A stretch of DNA of 64,000 nt, taken from Seleniibacterium sp963677135. GTDB taxonomy: Bacteria > Desulfobacterota > Desulfuromonadia > Desulfuromonadales > Geopsychrobacteraceae. Both the position numbers and the translations under genes were made by a program. Each line of letters starts with the position of its first letter. Position 1 is the stretch's first letter. Below the pieces are notes generated by a model. The model saw nothing but the letters and a program-made list of their open reading frames with translations, made no database searches and was not told where the DNA came from. Location of the stretch: contig CAXXLS010000011.1 of assembly GCA_963677135.2 (NCBI GenBank), forward strand, positions 1 through 64,000. Reading direction: 5' to 3'. Shown piece after piece: positions 23,344 through 33,261 of the stretch.

Positions 23344-25701
23344 ATGCCGACACTGACGATTGACAATCAGACCATTACCGTCCCTGAAGGAAAGACCGTT
23401 CTCGAAGCCGCCGAAGAACTGGGAATCGTCGTTCCTCATTTCTGTTACCACAAGGAGCTCGGTGCCGTCGGAGCCTGCCGGATGTGCGCGGTCACCGTCC
23501 ATGAGGGCAGCTTCAAAGGGCTCAAGATGTCCTGCCTCATCAAGGTCGAGGACGGGATGGTGGTGACCACCAACGATGAGCGTTCCGAAACCTTTCGAAA
23601 GCGGGTGGGCGAGTGGCAGATGATGAACCACCCCCATGACTGCCCGGTATGCGACGAAGGGGGCGAATGTCAGCTGCAGGAAATGACGATTGCGGCAGGT
23701 CACGGCCAGAGACGTTACGACGGTCCCAAGCGCACCTACAACAACCAGGATCTCGGGCCCTTCATCGCCCAGGAGATGAATCGCTGTATCCAGTGCTACC
23801 GCTGCGTCCGGACCTACCAGGATTTTTGCGGCGGGCGGGATTTCGGCGTCCTGGGATCGCGCAACCGGGTGTTCTTCGGACGTTTTAAGGATGGCATGCT
23901 GGAAAGTGATTTCTCCGGCAATATCGTCGATGCCTGTCCTACCGGGGTGTTCACCGACAAGACCTATCGCTTCAAGTCGCGGTTCTGGGATCTTCAGGAA
24001 GCCCCATCGGTCTGCCCCCACTGCTCCCTGGGGTGTGCGACGGTTCCCGGCGGGCGTTACCGTGAGATGCAACGGGTGCGCGGTGGCGAGAATCCGGAAG
24101 TCAACGGGGCGTTTATCTGTGACCGGGGCCGCTTCGGCAGCTCCTATGCCAATCATCCCCAGCGCCCCCGCCGGGCCCGTATCGATGAGCAGCAGGTCAG
24201 TGTTCCTGACGCCCTGTCCCGCTTGAATCAGCAGGCCCGGGATACCGTTCGTCAGCACGGTCGGGAGGCGGTTCTGCTGGTCGGGTCGGAGCGGGCCTCC
24301 CTGGAAGCCAATTGGCTGCTGCAGCAGTGGGCCAGGGAGCTCGGTTGCCAGCCGCCGGTGCTGAACCCCCATGGGCCTGGGCAGGCGGCTGCCGCCGTTG
24401 CCGCCTTCGACCTGTCCGATCGTCTGGCCAGCCTGCGCCAGATTCGGGAAAGCGACCTGGTGGTGGTTGTCGGTGCCGATCCGCTGGCCGAGGCCCCCAT
24501 GCTGGCCGTTGCGCTGCGTCAGACGGTACGCAACGGCGGGCAGGTTATGGTCTACGATCCCCGCCCCGTGGAACTGCCCTTCTGTTTCGATCATCAGCGG
24601 TTGAGCCCGACGGAGCTTTACAATTTTATTCTGGACGGTGGTGACGAGGGGATGCATGTGCGCGATCTTCTCAAAAAAGCCGAGCGCCCGGTCCTGGTCG
24701 GCGGTGGCCTGATGGGCGCAACGGGCCTGCAGCAGCTTCACAAGCTGGCGCTGCTGGTTTCCAATGACGACCGGCCCTGCCTGGTGCATCCACTGCTGGG
24801 TGGCCCGAACAGCTTTGGCACGGCCCTCCTCGCCGACGGTGAAACCGAGGACCTGATTGCGCGGCTGGAATCCGGCGCGGTTAAAATGCTGGTCTGCCTG
24901 GAGAATGATCCTCTGGTTGAGGCCCCGGCGCGGGAGCGTTTCGCGGCGGCCCTGACCCGGCTCGACAACCTGGTGGTCTGTGATTATCTGGATACCGAAC
25001 TCGCCGGACAGGCCAACCTGTTCATTCCGACCCGGACGCCCCTTGAAACCGCCGGGACCTTCATCAACAACGAAGGGCGCATGGTTTGTTACGAGCCGGT
25101 CATGGAACCGGGGATCGCCCTGAAGGACTGCCTGGAAGACGGTCATCCGTCACGGCGGTTCTCCTCCACGACGCCGGGGGGTGAACCCTGGGCCGCGGTG
25201 GCTGTGCTGCAGAATCTGCTCGGCCGGGACGCTGGCGGCCTGGCTGACGTGCGCCGGGACCTGGCCGGGCAGGTCGCCCGTCTGGCGGCTCTTCCAGACC
25301 TGGTGGCCGGGACCGCGGGATTCAGAGTTTCTGCCGTTCCCGCCCTCGATCGTGCCGCCGTAAAGGTGCCCGAACAGCCGGCCGGTTCTCTCCAGCTGAT
25401 CGTCACCCCCGCCCGCTATGGCAGTGATCTGCTCAGCCGTGCGTCTGACAAGCTGGAACCCCGCTTCCCTGATACGGCAAGAGCCCTGATGCACGGCAGC
25501 GACGCGGCCCGCCTCGGTCTGGTCGACGGGGACCGCATTATGATCGATTCGGACCTGGTCAGCATGGCTCTGCCGGTCCGGTGCTGTGAGGATATGGCTG
25601 GAAATTGCGTCATTCTGGAAAATTCACCTGCGCTGCCCAGCCCGGTGCCCAGGTCGGGAATCGCGTTCTGTCTGATCAGCAAGGAGGTTGCCGATGACTG
25701 A
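23344..25701 (+). CDS. nuoG: NADH-quinone oxidoreductase subunit G
   Basis: Iron-sulfur subunit that passes electrons from NuoF towards NuoB. The N-terminus holds a [2Fe-2S] ferredoxin domain (CYHKELGAVGACRMC), then Cys ligands of N4 and N5 (CPVCDEGGEC; CIQCYRC). Near residue 225 the motif C-x2-C-x3-C-x27-C (CPHCSLGC ... ICDRG) provides the extra cluster N7 found only in some bacteria. The C-terminal part is a molybdopterin-enzyme-like domain without catalytic use. ATG 23344 is preferred to an upstream in-frame start. Length 785 aa. Confidence 0.95.
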   Translation: MPTLTIDNQTITVPEGKTVLEAAEELGIVVPHFCYHKELGAVGACRMCAVTVHEGSFKGLKMSCLIKVEDGMVVTTNDERSETFRKRVGEWQMMNHPHDCPVCDEGGECQLQEMTIAAGHGQRRYDGPKRTYNNQDLGPFIAQEMNRCIQCYRCVRTYQDFCGGRDFGVLGSRNRVFFGRFKDGMLESDFSGNIVDACPTGVFTDKTYRFKSRFWDLQEAPSVCPHCSLGCATVPGGRYREMQRVRGGENPEVNGAFICDRGRFGSSYANHPQRPRRARIDEQQVSVPDALSRLNQQARDTVRQHGREAVLLVGSERASLEANWLLQQWARELGCQPPVLNPHGPGQAAAAVAAFDLSDRLASLRQIRESDLVVVVGADPLAEAPMLAVALRQTVRNGGQVMVYDPRPVELPFCFDHQRLSPTELYNFILDGGDEGMHVRDLLKKAERPVLVGGGLMGATGLQQLHKLALLVSNDDRPCLVHPLLGGPNSFGTALLADGETEDLIARLESGAVKMLVCLENDPLVEAPARERFAAALTRLDNLVVCDYLDTELAGQANLFIPTRTPLETAGTFINNEGRMVCYEPVMEPGIALKDCLEDGHPSRRFSSTTPGGEPWAAVAVLQNLLGRDAGGLADVRRDLAGQVARLAALPDLVAGTAGFRVSAVPALDRAAVKVPEQPAGSLQLIVTPARYGSDLLSRASDKLEPRFPDTARALMHGSDAARLGLVDGDRIMIDSDLVSMALPVRCCEDMAGNCVILENSPALPSPVPRSGIAFCLISKEVADD

Positions 25702-26686
25702 TCCGGTGCTGACGTTGGCGTTGATCCTGGTCAAGCTGATCGCGATTTTTGGCGTGGTCCTGTCCATGGCTGCCTACCTGGTTCTCGCCGAGCGCAAAAT
25801 TCTCGGCCGGATGCAGTTGCGCTACGGCCCCAACCGGGCCGGGCCGTTTGGCATGCTTCAGCCTCTGGCCGACGTGATCAAGCTGATCACCAAGGAAGAC
25901 TTTGTTCCTGCCGATGCCGACCGCTGGCTGTTCCTGATCGCTCCGGGCATCTCGGCAGTGACGGCGCTGCTGACCTTTGCCGTGGTCCCCTTCGGACCGC
26001 CCCTGACCGTTTTCGGTAAAGAGTTGCCGATGGTGGTGATCGACCTGAATGTCGGGGTCCTTTACTTTCTCGGTCTGTCGTCCCTGGCCGTCTACGGGGT
26101 GACCCTCGGGGGCTGGGCCTCTAACAGCAAGTATGCGCTGATCGGCAGTATCCGCGGATTGTCGCAGCTGATCAGTTACGAGCTGTCCATGGGACTGTCG
26201 GTGGTGCCGGTCATCATGATGGCCCGATCCTTCTCCCTGACCGATATCGTCATGGCTCAGGAAAAACTGCCCTTCCTGCTGTTGAACCCGGTGGCGTTCC
26301 TGATCTTCCTGATCTGTATTTTCGCCGAGAGCAAGCGGATTCCCTTTGACCTTCCCGAAGCCGAGAACGAGCTGGTGGCAGGGTTTCATACCGAATATTC
26401 GGGTATGCGTTTCGGCCTTTTCTTTGTCGGCGAATATATCAATATGGTCATTCTCGGCTCCATGGTCACCGTGTTCTTTCTGGGGGGCTGGCATGGTCCC
26501 TGGCTGCCCGGAGTGGTCTGGTTTATTATCAAGGTTCTGATGGTCAGTTTCTTTTTCATCTGGACGCGGGCCAGTCTGCCGCGTCTGCGCTACGACCAGT
26601 TGATGCATTTCGGCTGGAAGTTTCTGTTGCCGGTTTCGCTGCTGAACGTACTGGTGACCGGCGCAATATTGCTGGGAATAGGCTAA
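25694..26686 (+). CDS. nuoH: NADH-quinone oxidoreductase subunit H
   Basis: Membrane subunit forming much of the quinone chamber at the foot of the peripheral arm. About eight hydrophobic helices are seen. Conserved blocks are AERKILGRMQLRYGPNRAGPFG (about residues 30-50) and ESKRIPFDLPEAENELVAGFHTEYSGM (about 215-240), with the charged loops that link quinone reduction to proton transfer. AAGGAGG at 25681-25687 places the start at ATG 25694, overlapping the nuoG end by 8 bases. Confidence 0.96.
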   Translation: MTDPVLTLALILVKLIAIFGVVLSMAAYLVLAERKILGRMQLRYGPNRAGPFGMLQPLADVIKLITKEDFVPADADRWLFLIAPGISAVTALLTFAVVPFGPPLTVFGKELPMVVIDLNVGVLYFLGLSSLAVYGVTLGGWASNSKYALIGSIRGLSQLISYELSMGLSVVPVIMMARSFSLTDIVMAQEKLPFLLLNPVAFLIFLICIFAESKRIPFDLPEAENELVAGFHTEYSGMRFGLFFVGEYINMVILGSMVTVFFLGGWHGPWLPGVVWFIIKVLMVSFFFIWTRASLPRLRYDQLMHFGWKFLLPVSLLNVLVTGAILLGIG

Positions 26687-26689
26687 ACG

Positions 26690-27220
26690 ATGCATATCTG
26701 GCGAGATATTCGAGGAACGCTGCAGCCTTTCTGGGTGACTTTGCGGAATATGTTCCGTAAACCGGTGACGCAGCTTTATCCGGAAGAAAAACCGCAGCTG
26801 GCGGCCCGCTACCGGGCCAGGTTGATGCTGACCCGGGATCCCGACGGTAACGAACGGTGCGTCGCCTGTCATCTCTGCAGTGCCGCCTGCCCGGTCGACT
26901 GTATTTCCATGCAGGCTGCCGAAGCCGAGGATGGCCGGCGTTACGCCGAGTGGTTCCGTATCAATTTCACCCGCTGTATTTTCTGCGGTTTGTGTACCGA
27001 GGCCTGTCCGACCCTGGCGATCCAGGTGACCGGCGATTTTGAACTGGCCGGGCGGGATCCGCTGAAGCTGGTCTATGAAAAAGAGGATCTGCTGGTCGAT
27101 CATTGCGGACAGAACGATGACTACAACTTCTATCGGCAAAGCGGAATCGGGGTTGCCGCCCCGCGCGGTGGCAACCCGACCGAATCCCGACCGGTTGATG
27201 CAAAGGATCTGCTGCCATGA
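26690..27220 (+). CDS. nuoI: NADH-quinone oxidoreductase subunit I
   Basis: Ferredoxin-like subunit carrying clusters N6a and N6b next to NuoB. Two motifs, CVACHLCSAACPVDC and CIFCGLCTEACP, give eight Cys ligands. The N-terminus is an amphipathic membrane-associated helix region; a polar tail of about 40 residues follows the second motif. It starts 3 bases after nuoH. Confidence 0.96.
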   Translation: MHIWRDIRGTLQPFWVTLRNMFRKPVTQLYPEEKPQLAARYRARLMLTRDPDGNERCVACHLCSAACPVDCISMQAAEAEDGRRYAEWFRINFTRCIFCGLCTEACPTLAIQVTGDFELAGRDPLKLVYEKEDLLVDHCGQNDDYNFYRQSGIGVAAPRGGNPTESRPVDAKDLLP

Positions 27221-27741
27221 CAGCGACAGTGGCGTTTTATTTTCTGGGAACGGTCATGATCGTGGCCACCTTTCTGGCCATTGTTCAGAAGAATCCGGTT
27301 CATTCCGTCCTTTACCTGGTGAACAGTTTCTTCGCTCTGGCCCTGATGTTCTATCTGCTTGGCGCGCCTTTGATCGCGGCTTTTGAAATCATCATTTATG
27401 CCGGGGCGATCATGGTCCTGTTCATGTTCATCATCATGATGCTCGAGCTGTCCCCAACCAGCGGTCCGTCGCGCCTTGCCCCCACCGGGAAACAGTGGGT
27501 CCCAATGCTGCTGGTGGCCGCGGCGCTGGCTGTCTGCACCCTGCTGCTGACCGGAATCGATGCGACCACGGCCCAGGGGGTGCCGCGCTGGCACGCGACC
27601 CCGCGCGATTTCGGCTATGCCCTCTTCAAGGAATATGCGCTGGCAGTTGAAATCGCCTCCTTCCAGTTGCTGTTCGCCGCCGTCGGGGCCTTTTATGTCG
27701 GCCGGCCGGTATCCAGAAACCGTCGGAAGGAGGGAGTATGA
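27217..27741 (+). CDS. nuoJ: NADH-quinone oxidoreductase subunit J
   Basis: Membrane subunit with five predicted helices. The conserved helix 3 region EIIIYAGAIMVLFMFIIMMLEL (about residues 55-76) contains the pi-bulge segment that rotates during coupling. 4-base overlaps at both ends indicate coupled translation with nuoI and nuoK. Length 174 aa. Confidence 0.95.
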   Translation: MTATVAFYFLGTVMIVATFLAIVQKNPVHSVLYLVNSFFALALMFYLLGAPLIAAFEIIIYAGAIMVLFMFIIMMLELSPTSGPSRLAPTGKQWVPMLLVAAALAVCTLLLTGIDATTAQGVPRWHATPRDFGYALFKEYALAVEIASFQLLFAAVGAFYVGRPVSRNRRKEGV

Positions 27742-28043
27742 TCGTTCCCATCGAGCATCTGCTTGTCATCTCCACGATCTTGTTCGTCCTGGGCCTGTCC
27801 TGTGTCGTGGTGCGGCGCAGCCTGATCATGATTCTGATCGGTGCCGAAATCATGCTCAACGCCGTTGCGCTGACCCTGGTCGGAGCCTCCGCTTTGTGGC
27901 AGCAGATCGACGGACAGATCATGGTCCTGTTCCTGATGGCCATGACCTCTGCGGAGGTCTCCATATCGTTGGCCATGGTCGTGTATCTGCAGCGTCGTAA
28001 GAACACTGTTGACATTCGAGCTTTTAACGAAATGAGGGGCTGA
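27738..28043 (+). CDS. nuoK: NADH-quinone oxidoreductase subunit K
   Basis: Small three-helix subunit of the proton path. The conserved glutamates appear in LIGAEIMLNAVAL (about residue 36) and TSAEVSISLAMVV (about residue 73). Length 101 aa is standard. It overlaps nuoJ by 4 bases and nuoL by 1. Confidence 0.96.
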   Translation: MIVPIEHLLVISTILFVLGLSCVVVRRSLIMILIGAEIMLNAVALTLVGASALWQQIDGQIMVLFLMAMTSAEVSISLAMVVYLQRRKNTVDIRAFNEMRG

Positions 28044-29902
28044 TGAGTGTGCTGTTGACCCTGACCTTACTGCTGCCGCTGATCGGCGGTGTCGTGAATG
28101 CCTGCGTCGGCAACCGGCTTCCCAGACCGGTGCCGGTGATCATTGCCTGCGGCAGTGTCATTGCGAGTTTTCTCGCCTGTCTCGGCAGTCTGTCCGGGGC
28201 TTCGGGCGAAGGCCTGCGGGTTGTGCTGTTCTCCTGGTTGAGCAGTGGCGGTTTCCAGGCCGATATCGGCCTGCTTTTCGATCCCCTGGCGGCCATCATG
28301 ACCCTGATGGTGACCGGAGTAGCCAGCCTGATTCATCTTTATGCGGTCGGCTATATGGAGGAGGATCCGGATCAGACCCGGTTTTTCGCCCTGCTGAATC
28401 TGTTTGTGTTCGCGATGCTCACCATCATTCTGGCCGACAATCTGCTGCTCATGTTTCTCGGCTGGGAAGGGGTCGGTTTCTGCTCCTACGGGCTGATCGG
28501 GTTCTGGTACAGCAAGACCGAAAATGCCTCTGCCGGACGCAAGGCCTTTATTGTCACCCGGATCGGCGACCTGTTCTTCACCGTCGCCGTGCTCTGGCTG
28601 TTCAAGCTGTTCGGAACCATCGGCATTGAGGCCATCAACGGCCGGGTCAGTGAATTGGCCCCCCTGACGGTGACCCTGCTATCCCTGTTGCTGCTGGGAG
28701 GCGCCTGCGGCAAGAGCGCCCAGTTGCCGCTGATGACCTGGCTGCCCGATGCCATGGCCGGTCCGACGCCGGTTTCCGCACTGATTCATGCGGCAACCAT
28801 GGTGACAGCCGGGGTCTACCTGCTGTGTCGAATGTTTCCGCTGGTTTCCCTGTCACCGACGGCCCTGGCCGCGATTGCCCTGGTCGGGGTGCTGACGGCT
28901 CTGTATGCGGCAACCTGCGCCCTGGGTCAGCGGGAGATCAAGAGGGTGCTCGCCTACTCGACCATGAGCCAGGTCGGCTACATGTTTCTGGCCGTGGGCG
29001 TGGGCAGCGTCTCCGCGGCCATGTTCCATCTTCTGACCCACGCCTTTTTCAAGGCGCTGCTGTTCATGGCCGCCGGGTGTGTCATCAACCTGGCGGGGCA
29101 CGAAAATGACATTTACCTGATGGGGGGAATGCGGAAACGCTCCCGGACGGTTTTCTGGCTGTTCCTGGCCGGGCTGGTCTGTTTGGCCGGAGCTCCCCTG
29201 ACCGGCGGTTTCTTTTCCAAGGATCTCATCCTGGCGGCGGCCTTTGCCAAGGGAACTCCCTTCTATCTGGGAGTGTACGCCCTGGGAATCGTCACCGCCG
29301 GGATCACCTCGTTTTACAGTTTCAAGTTGGGATACCTGGTCTTTGGCGGAGACTATCGGGGGGACGAGCTTCCCCATGAACTGCCGGGGCTGATGAAGTG
29401 GCCGCTTCTGCCCCTGGCGTTCCTGGGGCTGGCCGGTGGCCTGCTCAATCTGCCCCACCTGTTCGGCGGCCACTCCTGGCTGTCCGGCTGGTTGCACAGA
29501 GAGCATGACATTGTCGAACTCTCGGCCTTTGTCGAGTACCGACTCATCGGTCTGGCCGTTGCCGTTTTCCTGATCGGCTGGGCGCTGGCTCACCTGCGCT
29601 ATTTCCGTTTCGTGGAACGCCATATCGGCGGGGTGGGGGCCTTTCTGCTCGCCGGCTGGCGTTTCGATGCTCTTTTCGACCGGTTTCTGCTGCGGCCGTT
29701 CTATCAGCTCTGCCGCTTCTGCTGGCAGGGAATTGAAGTGGGACTGGTCGATGGGCTGCTGACCGGGTTTGCCAAAACCTTCATCGGCTGGGGAGAGTCT
29801 CTCAGGCTTCTGGCCAATGGCCGGATATCCAGCTATCTGCAGGGTTTCGTGTGGGGCCTGCTGATCATCGTCGGCTGGTTTCTTCTGCGGGCCGTAGCGT
29901 AA
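28043..29902 (+). CDS. nuoL: NADH-quinone oxidoreductase subunit L
   Basis: Distal antiporter-like proton-pumping subunit, 619 aa. It has the family core with the charged helix breaks: the glutamate in FLGWEGVGFCSY (about residue 145), the lysine in GACGKSAQLPLMTWLPDAMAGPTPVSALIHAATMVTAG (about residues 225-260), and KRVLAYSTMSQVGYM. The C-terminal region includes the long amphipathic lateral helix and a final hydrophobic anchor helix. It starts with a TGATG overlap with nuoK. Confidence 0.96.
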   Translation: MSVLLTLTLLLPLIGGVVNACVGNRLPRPVPVIIACGSVIASFLACLGSLSGASGEGLRVVLFSWLSSGGFQADIGLLFDPLAAIMTLMVTGVASLIHLYAVGYMEEDPDQTRFFALLNLFVFAMLTIILADNLLLMFLGWEGVGFCSYGLIGFWYSKTENASAGRKAFIVTRIGDLFFTVAVLWLFKLFGTIGIEAINGRVSELAPLTVTLLSLLLLGGACGKSAQLPLMTWLPDAMAGPTPVSALIHAATMVTAGVYLLCRMFPLVSLSPTALAAIALVGVLTALYAATCALGQREIKRVLAYSTMSQVGYMFLAVGVGSVSAAMFHLLTHAFFKALLFMAAGCVINLAGHENDIYLMGGMRKRSRTVFWLFLAGLVCLAGAPLTGGFFSKDLILAAAFAKGTPFYLGVYALGIVTAGITSFYSFKLGYLVFGGDYRGDELPHELPGLMKWPLLPLAFLGLAGGLLNLPHLFGGHSWLSGWLHREHDIVELSAFVEYRLIGLAVAVFLIGWALAHLRYFRFVERHIGGVGAFLLAGWRFDALFDRFLLRPFYQLCRFCWQGIEVGLVDGLLTGFAKTFIGWGESLRLLANGRISSYLQGFVWGLLIIVGWFLLRAVA

Positions 29903-29914
29903 GGGCATTGGGAT

Positions 29915-31405
29915 ATGATGACTGCTGATACTCTGACATCGTCACCTCTTTTGAGCTTGCTGCTGATTGTCCCGGTTGCCGGGGCGTTCGGCTGTGTCCT
30001 GACCTATCGTAACCCGACGGTCAGTCGCTGGATCGCTCTGGCCGCGGCAGGGCTCACCCTGGTTCTGAGCCTGACCGGTTTCTCCGCCGAGACCGGTTCC
30101 GGGGGCTGGCTCCACTATACGGACCATGCCTGGATCGACGCCTTTCATATCCGTTACACCCTGGGAATGGACGGTATTTCCCTGCTGCTGGTCATTCTGA
30201 CGGCATTCCTGCAGCTGGCAGCGATTCTCGTGGCCTGGGACCAGGATAAATATCCGGCTTGCTTTTTCGCCCTCCTCCTGATTCTTGAAACGGGAATCAT
30301 TGGGGTGTTTCTGGCCCTGGATCTGATCCTGTTCTATCTGTTCTGGGAACTGATGCTGATCCCGTCCTTCTTCCTGATCGGGGTGTGGGGCCATACCCGA
30401 AGGGTCCAGGCCGCAGTCAAGTTTTTCCTGTTCACCCTGGGGGGCAGTCTGTGCATGCTGCTTGCCATGATCGGACTTTACCTGATTCACGGGGCCCAGA
30501 CCGGCAGCTACACCTTCGCTCTTGAGGCCCTGAAAAACACCAACCTGGATTTCGGCTACGAAGTGCTTTTCTACCTCTGTTTCCTGGCGGCTTTCGCCGT
30601 GAAGGTTCCCCTGTTTCCGTTTCACAGCTGGTTGCCGGATGCGCACGGCGAGGCTCCTGTGGCCGGCTCTGTCGATCTGGCCGGCCTGCTGCTCAAGACC
30701 GGGGTGTACGGCCTGATCCGTTTTGCTTTTCCGCTGTTTCCCAACGCGGCCAGAGAATCGCTGCCGCTGCTGGCCATTCTGGCCCTGGTCGGATTGTTCT
30801 ACGCGGCCTGGATTGCCTACCTCCAGACCGATATCAAGAGGATTGTCGCCTACTCGTCCATTTCCCACCTGGGATTTGTCGTCCTCGGACTGGCCGCCTG
30901 GACCCAGACGGCCTGGGAGGGCAGCCTGTTGCTGATGATCAATCACGGGGTGACCACCGGTGCCATGTTCATCGCCATCGCCATGTTTCATCGCCGTACC
31001 GGCACCCGGGATATTGGCAGGCTTGGCGGGCTGTGGAAAAGCCAGCCCAACCTTTCCGCGTTCTTTCTGTTGTTCAGCCTCGCGTCCCTCGGTCTGCCGG
31101 GATTGGCCAACTTCGCCGGTGAAGTCCTGGTCCTGATCGGAACCTTTACGGTACAACCCGTCTGGGCCACACTGGCCGTTGCCGGCGTGCTCTTTTCCGC
31201 CGTCTATATTCTGAGAATGGTTCAGGGGACGATCTGGGGACCTTCATGTGAACCTTTTCAGCGCCAGGACCTGTCCGGCCGGGAGTGGCTGATCCTGATC
31301 CCGATGGCCGTTCTGGTCGTTGTCCTCGGTTGTTACCCCCAACCTCTGCTCGAACAATTGCAGGGGCCGGTTAGCCTGCTGCTGAAAACCGGAGGCCTGC
31401 CATGA
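29915..31405 (+). CDS. nuoM: NADH-quinone oxidoreductase subunit M
   Basis: Second antiporter-like subunit, 496 aa. It has LGMDGISLLLV, the glutamate in FYLFWELMLIPSFFLIGVWG, KVPLFPFHSWLPDAHGEAPVAGSVDLAG-type sequence around residues 230-255, and KRIVAYSSISHLGFV. About 14 hydrophobic helices are expected. It lies 12 bases after nuoL and overlaps nuoN by 4 bases. Confidence 0.96.
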   Translation: MMTADTLTSSPLLSLLLIVPVAGAFGCVLTYRNPTVSRWIALAAAGLTLVLSLTGFSAETGSGGWLHYTDHAWIDAFHIRYTLGMDGISLLLVILTAFLQLAAILVAWDQDKYPACFFALLLILETGIIGVFLALDLILFYLFWELMLIPSFFLIGVWGHTRRVQAAVKFFLFTLGGSLCMLLAMIGLYLIHGAQTGSYTFALEALKNTNLDFGYEVLFYLCFLAAFAVKVPLFPFHSWLPDAHGEAPVAGSVDLAGLLLKTGVYGLIRFAFPLFPNAARESLPLLAILALVGLFYAAWIAYLQTDIKRIVAYSSISHLGFVVLGLAAWTQTAWEGSLLLMINHGVTTGAMFIAIAMFHRRTGTRDIGRLGGLWKSQPNLSAFFLLFSLASLGLPGLANFAGEVLVLIGTFTVQPVWATLAVAGVLFSAVYILRMVQGTIWGPSCEPFQRQDLSGREWLILIPMAVLVVVLGCYPQPLLEQLQGPVSLLLKTGGLP

Positions 31406-32817
31406 GTCTTGCCGCTATTCAATCGCTGTTGCCGCAAATTATTCTGGCCCTCGGCGCGACGGTCGTTCTGATGCTCGCGGCCTGGTTCCCGGGGCGCCGC
31501 CTGTGGATTTATGTCGGAGTCGCCATTGCCCTGAGTGCGGGGCTGTGCTCGGCGCTGTATCACCCGGCGCTGGCGGAGATCGGCGGCATGTTCGGCACCT
31601 CGGTCTACGCCAGATTTGCGGCCGTCGTCTGGTCTGTTCTTGTCGCCATGACGCTGTTCCTTTCCCGCCGTTATGTCGAGGCCAACCGGTTCAGTGGCGG
31701 CGAATATACGGCGCTGCTCCTGTTTGCCGGAGCTGGAATGGGGCTGCTCAGCGCGGCCACGTCCCTGCTGGGGGTATTTCTGGGATTGGAAACCTTTACC
31801 CTGGTCCTTTACATCCTGATCGCTTTCAACCGCGAGGATGACCGGGGTGCTGAAGCCGGGCTGAAATATCTGGTCTTCGGTGCCGTCGCTACCGGTTTTA
31901 TCGCCTTCGGTATCGCCCTGATCTACACGGCCTCGGGATCCTTTCATCTGACCGAGGCGTTCGCCGCGCTGCAGGTTGACGGCCGATTACGGCCTCTCGG
32001 ACTGGCCGGCTGGGCCATGCTGCTGGTCGCTATCGGCTTTAAAATCTCCCTGGTTCCTTTTCATCTCTGGACACCGGACGTTTACCAGGGGGCGCCAGCT
32101 CCCATCAGCGGACTGCTGGCCACCGCGGCCAAGGGTGCCGTACTTGTCGCATTTCTGCCCCTGCTGAATCTGCTTGGCGATACCGGCAGTGATGTGAAAT
32201 CCGCCCTTTGGATGATGGCGATCATCACCATGCTGACAGGAACCTTTGTCGCTCTGCCGCAGACCAACATCAAAAGAATGCTGGCCTATTCCTCGGTTGT
32301 GCATATGGGCTACCTGATCATGGCCTTGCTGGTCGGCGGTGTCGATGGGGGCAAAGCGCTACTCTTTTATCTGATCGTTTACAGCCTTGCGACCTTCGGC
32401 GCTTTTGCCGTGGTGACCTCTTTTTCTTCAGAATCCGGTGAACGTCAGGATTACGACGATCTGCGGGGGCTTGGTTATCTCTACCCGCGGCGAGCCATTG
32501 CCATGGCCGCATTCATGTTTTCCCTGGCGGGAGTTCCGCCATTGGCCGGTTTCTTCGCCAAATTCAGCCTGTTTCGTGCGGCCCTGGGACATGGCTACGG
32601 AGAGCTTGCCGTCATCGGTATCTTCAGTTCCCTGGTGTCCGTATACTATTATCTGCGGCCGGTCATCGTCTTGTTCATGAAGGATCAGCAGACTTATCTA
32701 GAGGAGCATGAGGGGTCCGCCGAGGAATACCTGCTGGTGGCCGGTTGTGCTTGCGCCGTGTTGATTCTCGGGCTCTATCCGACGCCCTTGTTTCGGCTGG
32801 TCGCCGCGATATTTTAA
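31402..32817 (+). CDS. nuoN: NADH-quinone oxidoreductase subunit N
   Basis: Third antiporter-like subunit, 471 aa, next to NuoK in the membrane arm. Core motifs are FLGLETFTLVLYILIAF (conserved Glu), FKISLVPFHLWTPDVYQGAPAPISG and KRMLAYSSVVHMGYL. It is the last nuo gene; no T-tract terminator is visible behind it, and the CoA-binding gene starts 40 bases on, so read-through is possible. Confidence 0.96.
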   Translation: MSLAAIQSLLPQIILALGATVVLMLAAWFPGRRLWIYVGVAIALSAGLCSALYHPALAEIGGMFGTSVYARFAAVVWSVLVAMTLFLSRRYVEANRFSGGEYTALLLFAGAGMGLLSAATSLLGVFLGLETFTLVLYILIAFNREDDRGAEAGLKYLVFGAVATGFIAFGIALIYTASGSFHLTEAFAALQVDGRLRPLGLAGWAMLLVAIGFKISLVPFHLWTPDVYQGAPAPISGLLATAAKGAVLVAFLPLLNLLGDTGSDVKSALWMMAIITMLTGTFVALPQTNIKRMLAYSSVVHMGYLIMALLVGGVDGGKALLFYLIVYSLATFGAFAVVTSFSSESGERQDYDDLRGLGYLYPRRAIAMAAFMFSLAGVPPLAGFFAKFSLFRAALGHGYGELAVIGIFSSLVSVYYYLRPVIVLFMKDQQTYLEEHEGSAEEYLLVAGCACAVLILGLYPTPLFRLVAAIF

Positions 32818-32856
32818 ACCACGTTGTCCGCTTGAGCGTTTCGGTGGGGTAGGGGC

Positions 32857-33261
32857 ATGACAAGCCAGGAGCAATTGAACCGCTTTTTTCAATCACAGGC
32901 CTATGCCGTGGTCGGCGTCTCGGCAAAGCGAGACAAGTTCGGCTACAAGGTCTTCACCTGTTATCGCCAGCATCACTACGAGACGATTCCCGTTCATCCG
33001 ACTCTTCAGGAACTTGACGGCGTTGCCTGCGTTCCTTCCGTAACCGAGCTTCCGGACTCGGTAATCAGCATCTCCGTCATCACGCCACCCCAGGTGACGG
33101 AAAAAGTTGTTCGGCAGGCTGCGGAGCGAGGAATCAGAAATATCTGGATGCAGCCTGGAGCGGCCAGTGACGATGCCGTGGCCTTCTGCCGCAGTCAGGG
33201 GATCAACGTCATTGCCGACGGGACCTGCCTGCTGGTGGTTCTCGGGTGCGAGACTCATTGA
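32857..33261 (+). CDS. CoA-binding domain protein (YccU-like)
   Basis: A 134-residue single-domain Rossmann protein. FFQSQAYAVVGVSAKRDKFGYKVF at the N-terminus resembles the nucleotide-binding loop of the CoA-binding domain shared with succinyl-CoA synthetase alpha and acyl-CoA synthetases. The middle (DSVISISVITPP) and IRNIWMQPGAAS also fit. Catalytic partners are lacking, so its role, perhaps CoA sensing, is unknown. It follows nuoN on the same strand. Confidence 0.85.
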   Translation: MTSQEQLNRFFQSQAYAVVGVSAKRDKFGYKVFTCYRQHHYETIPVHPTLQELDGVACVPSVTELPDSVISISVITPPQVTEKVVRQAAERGIRNIWMQPGAASDDAVAFCRSQGINVIADGTCLLVVLGCETH

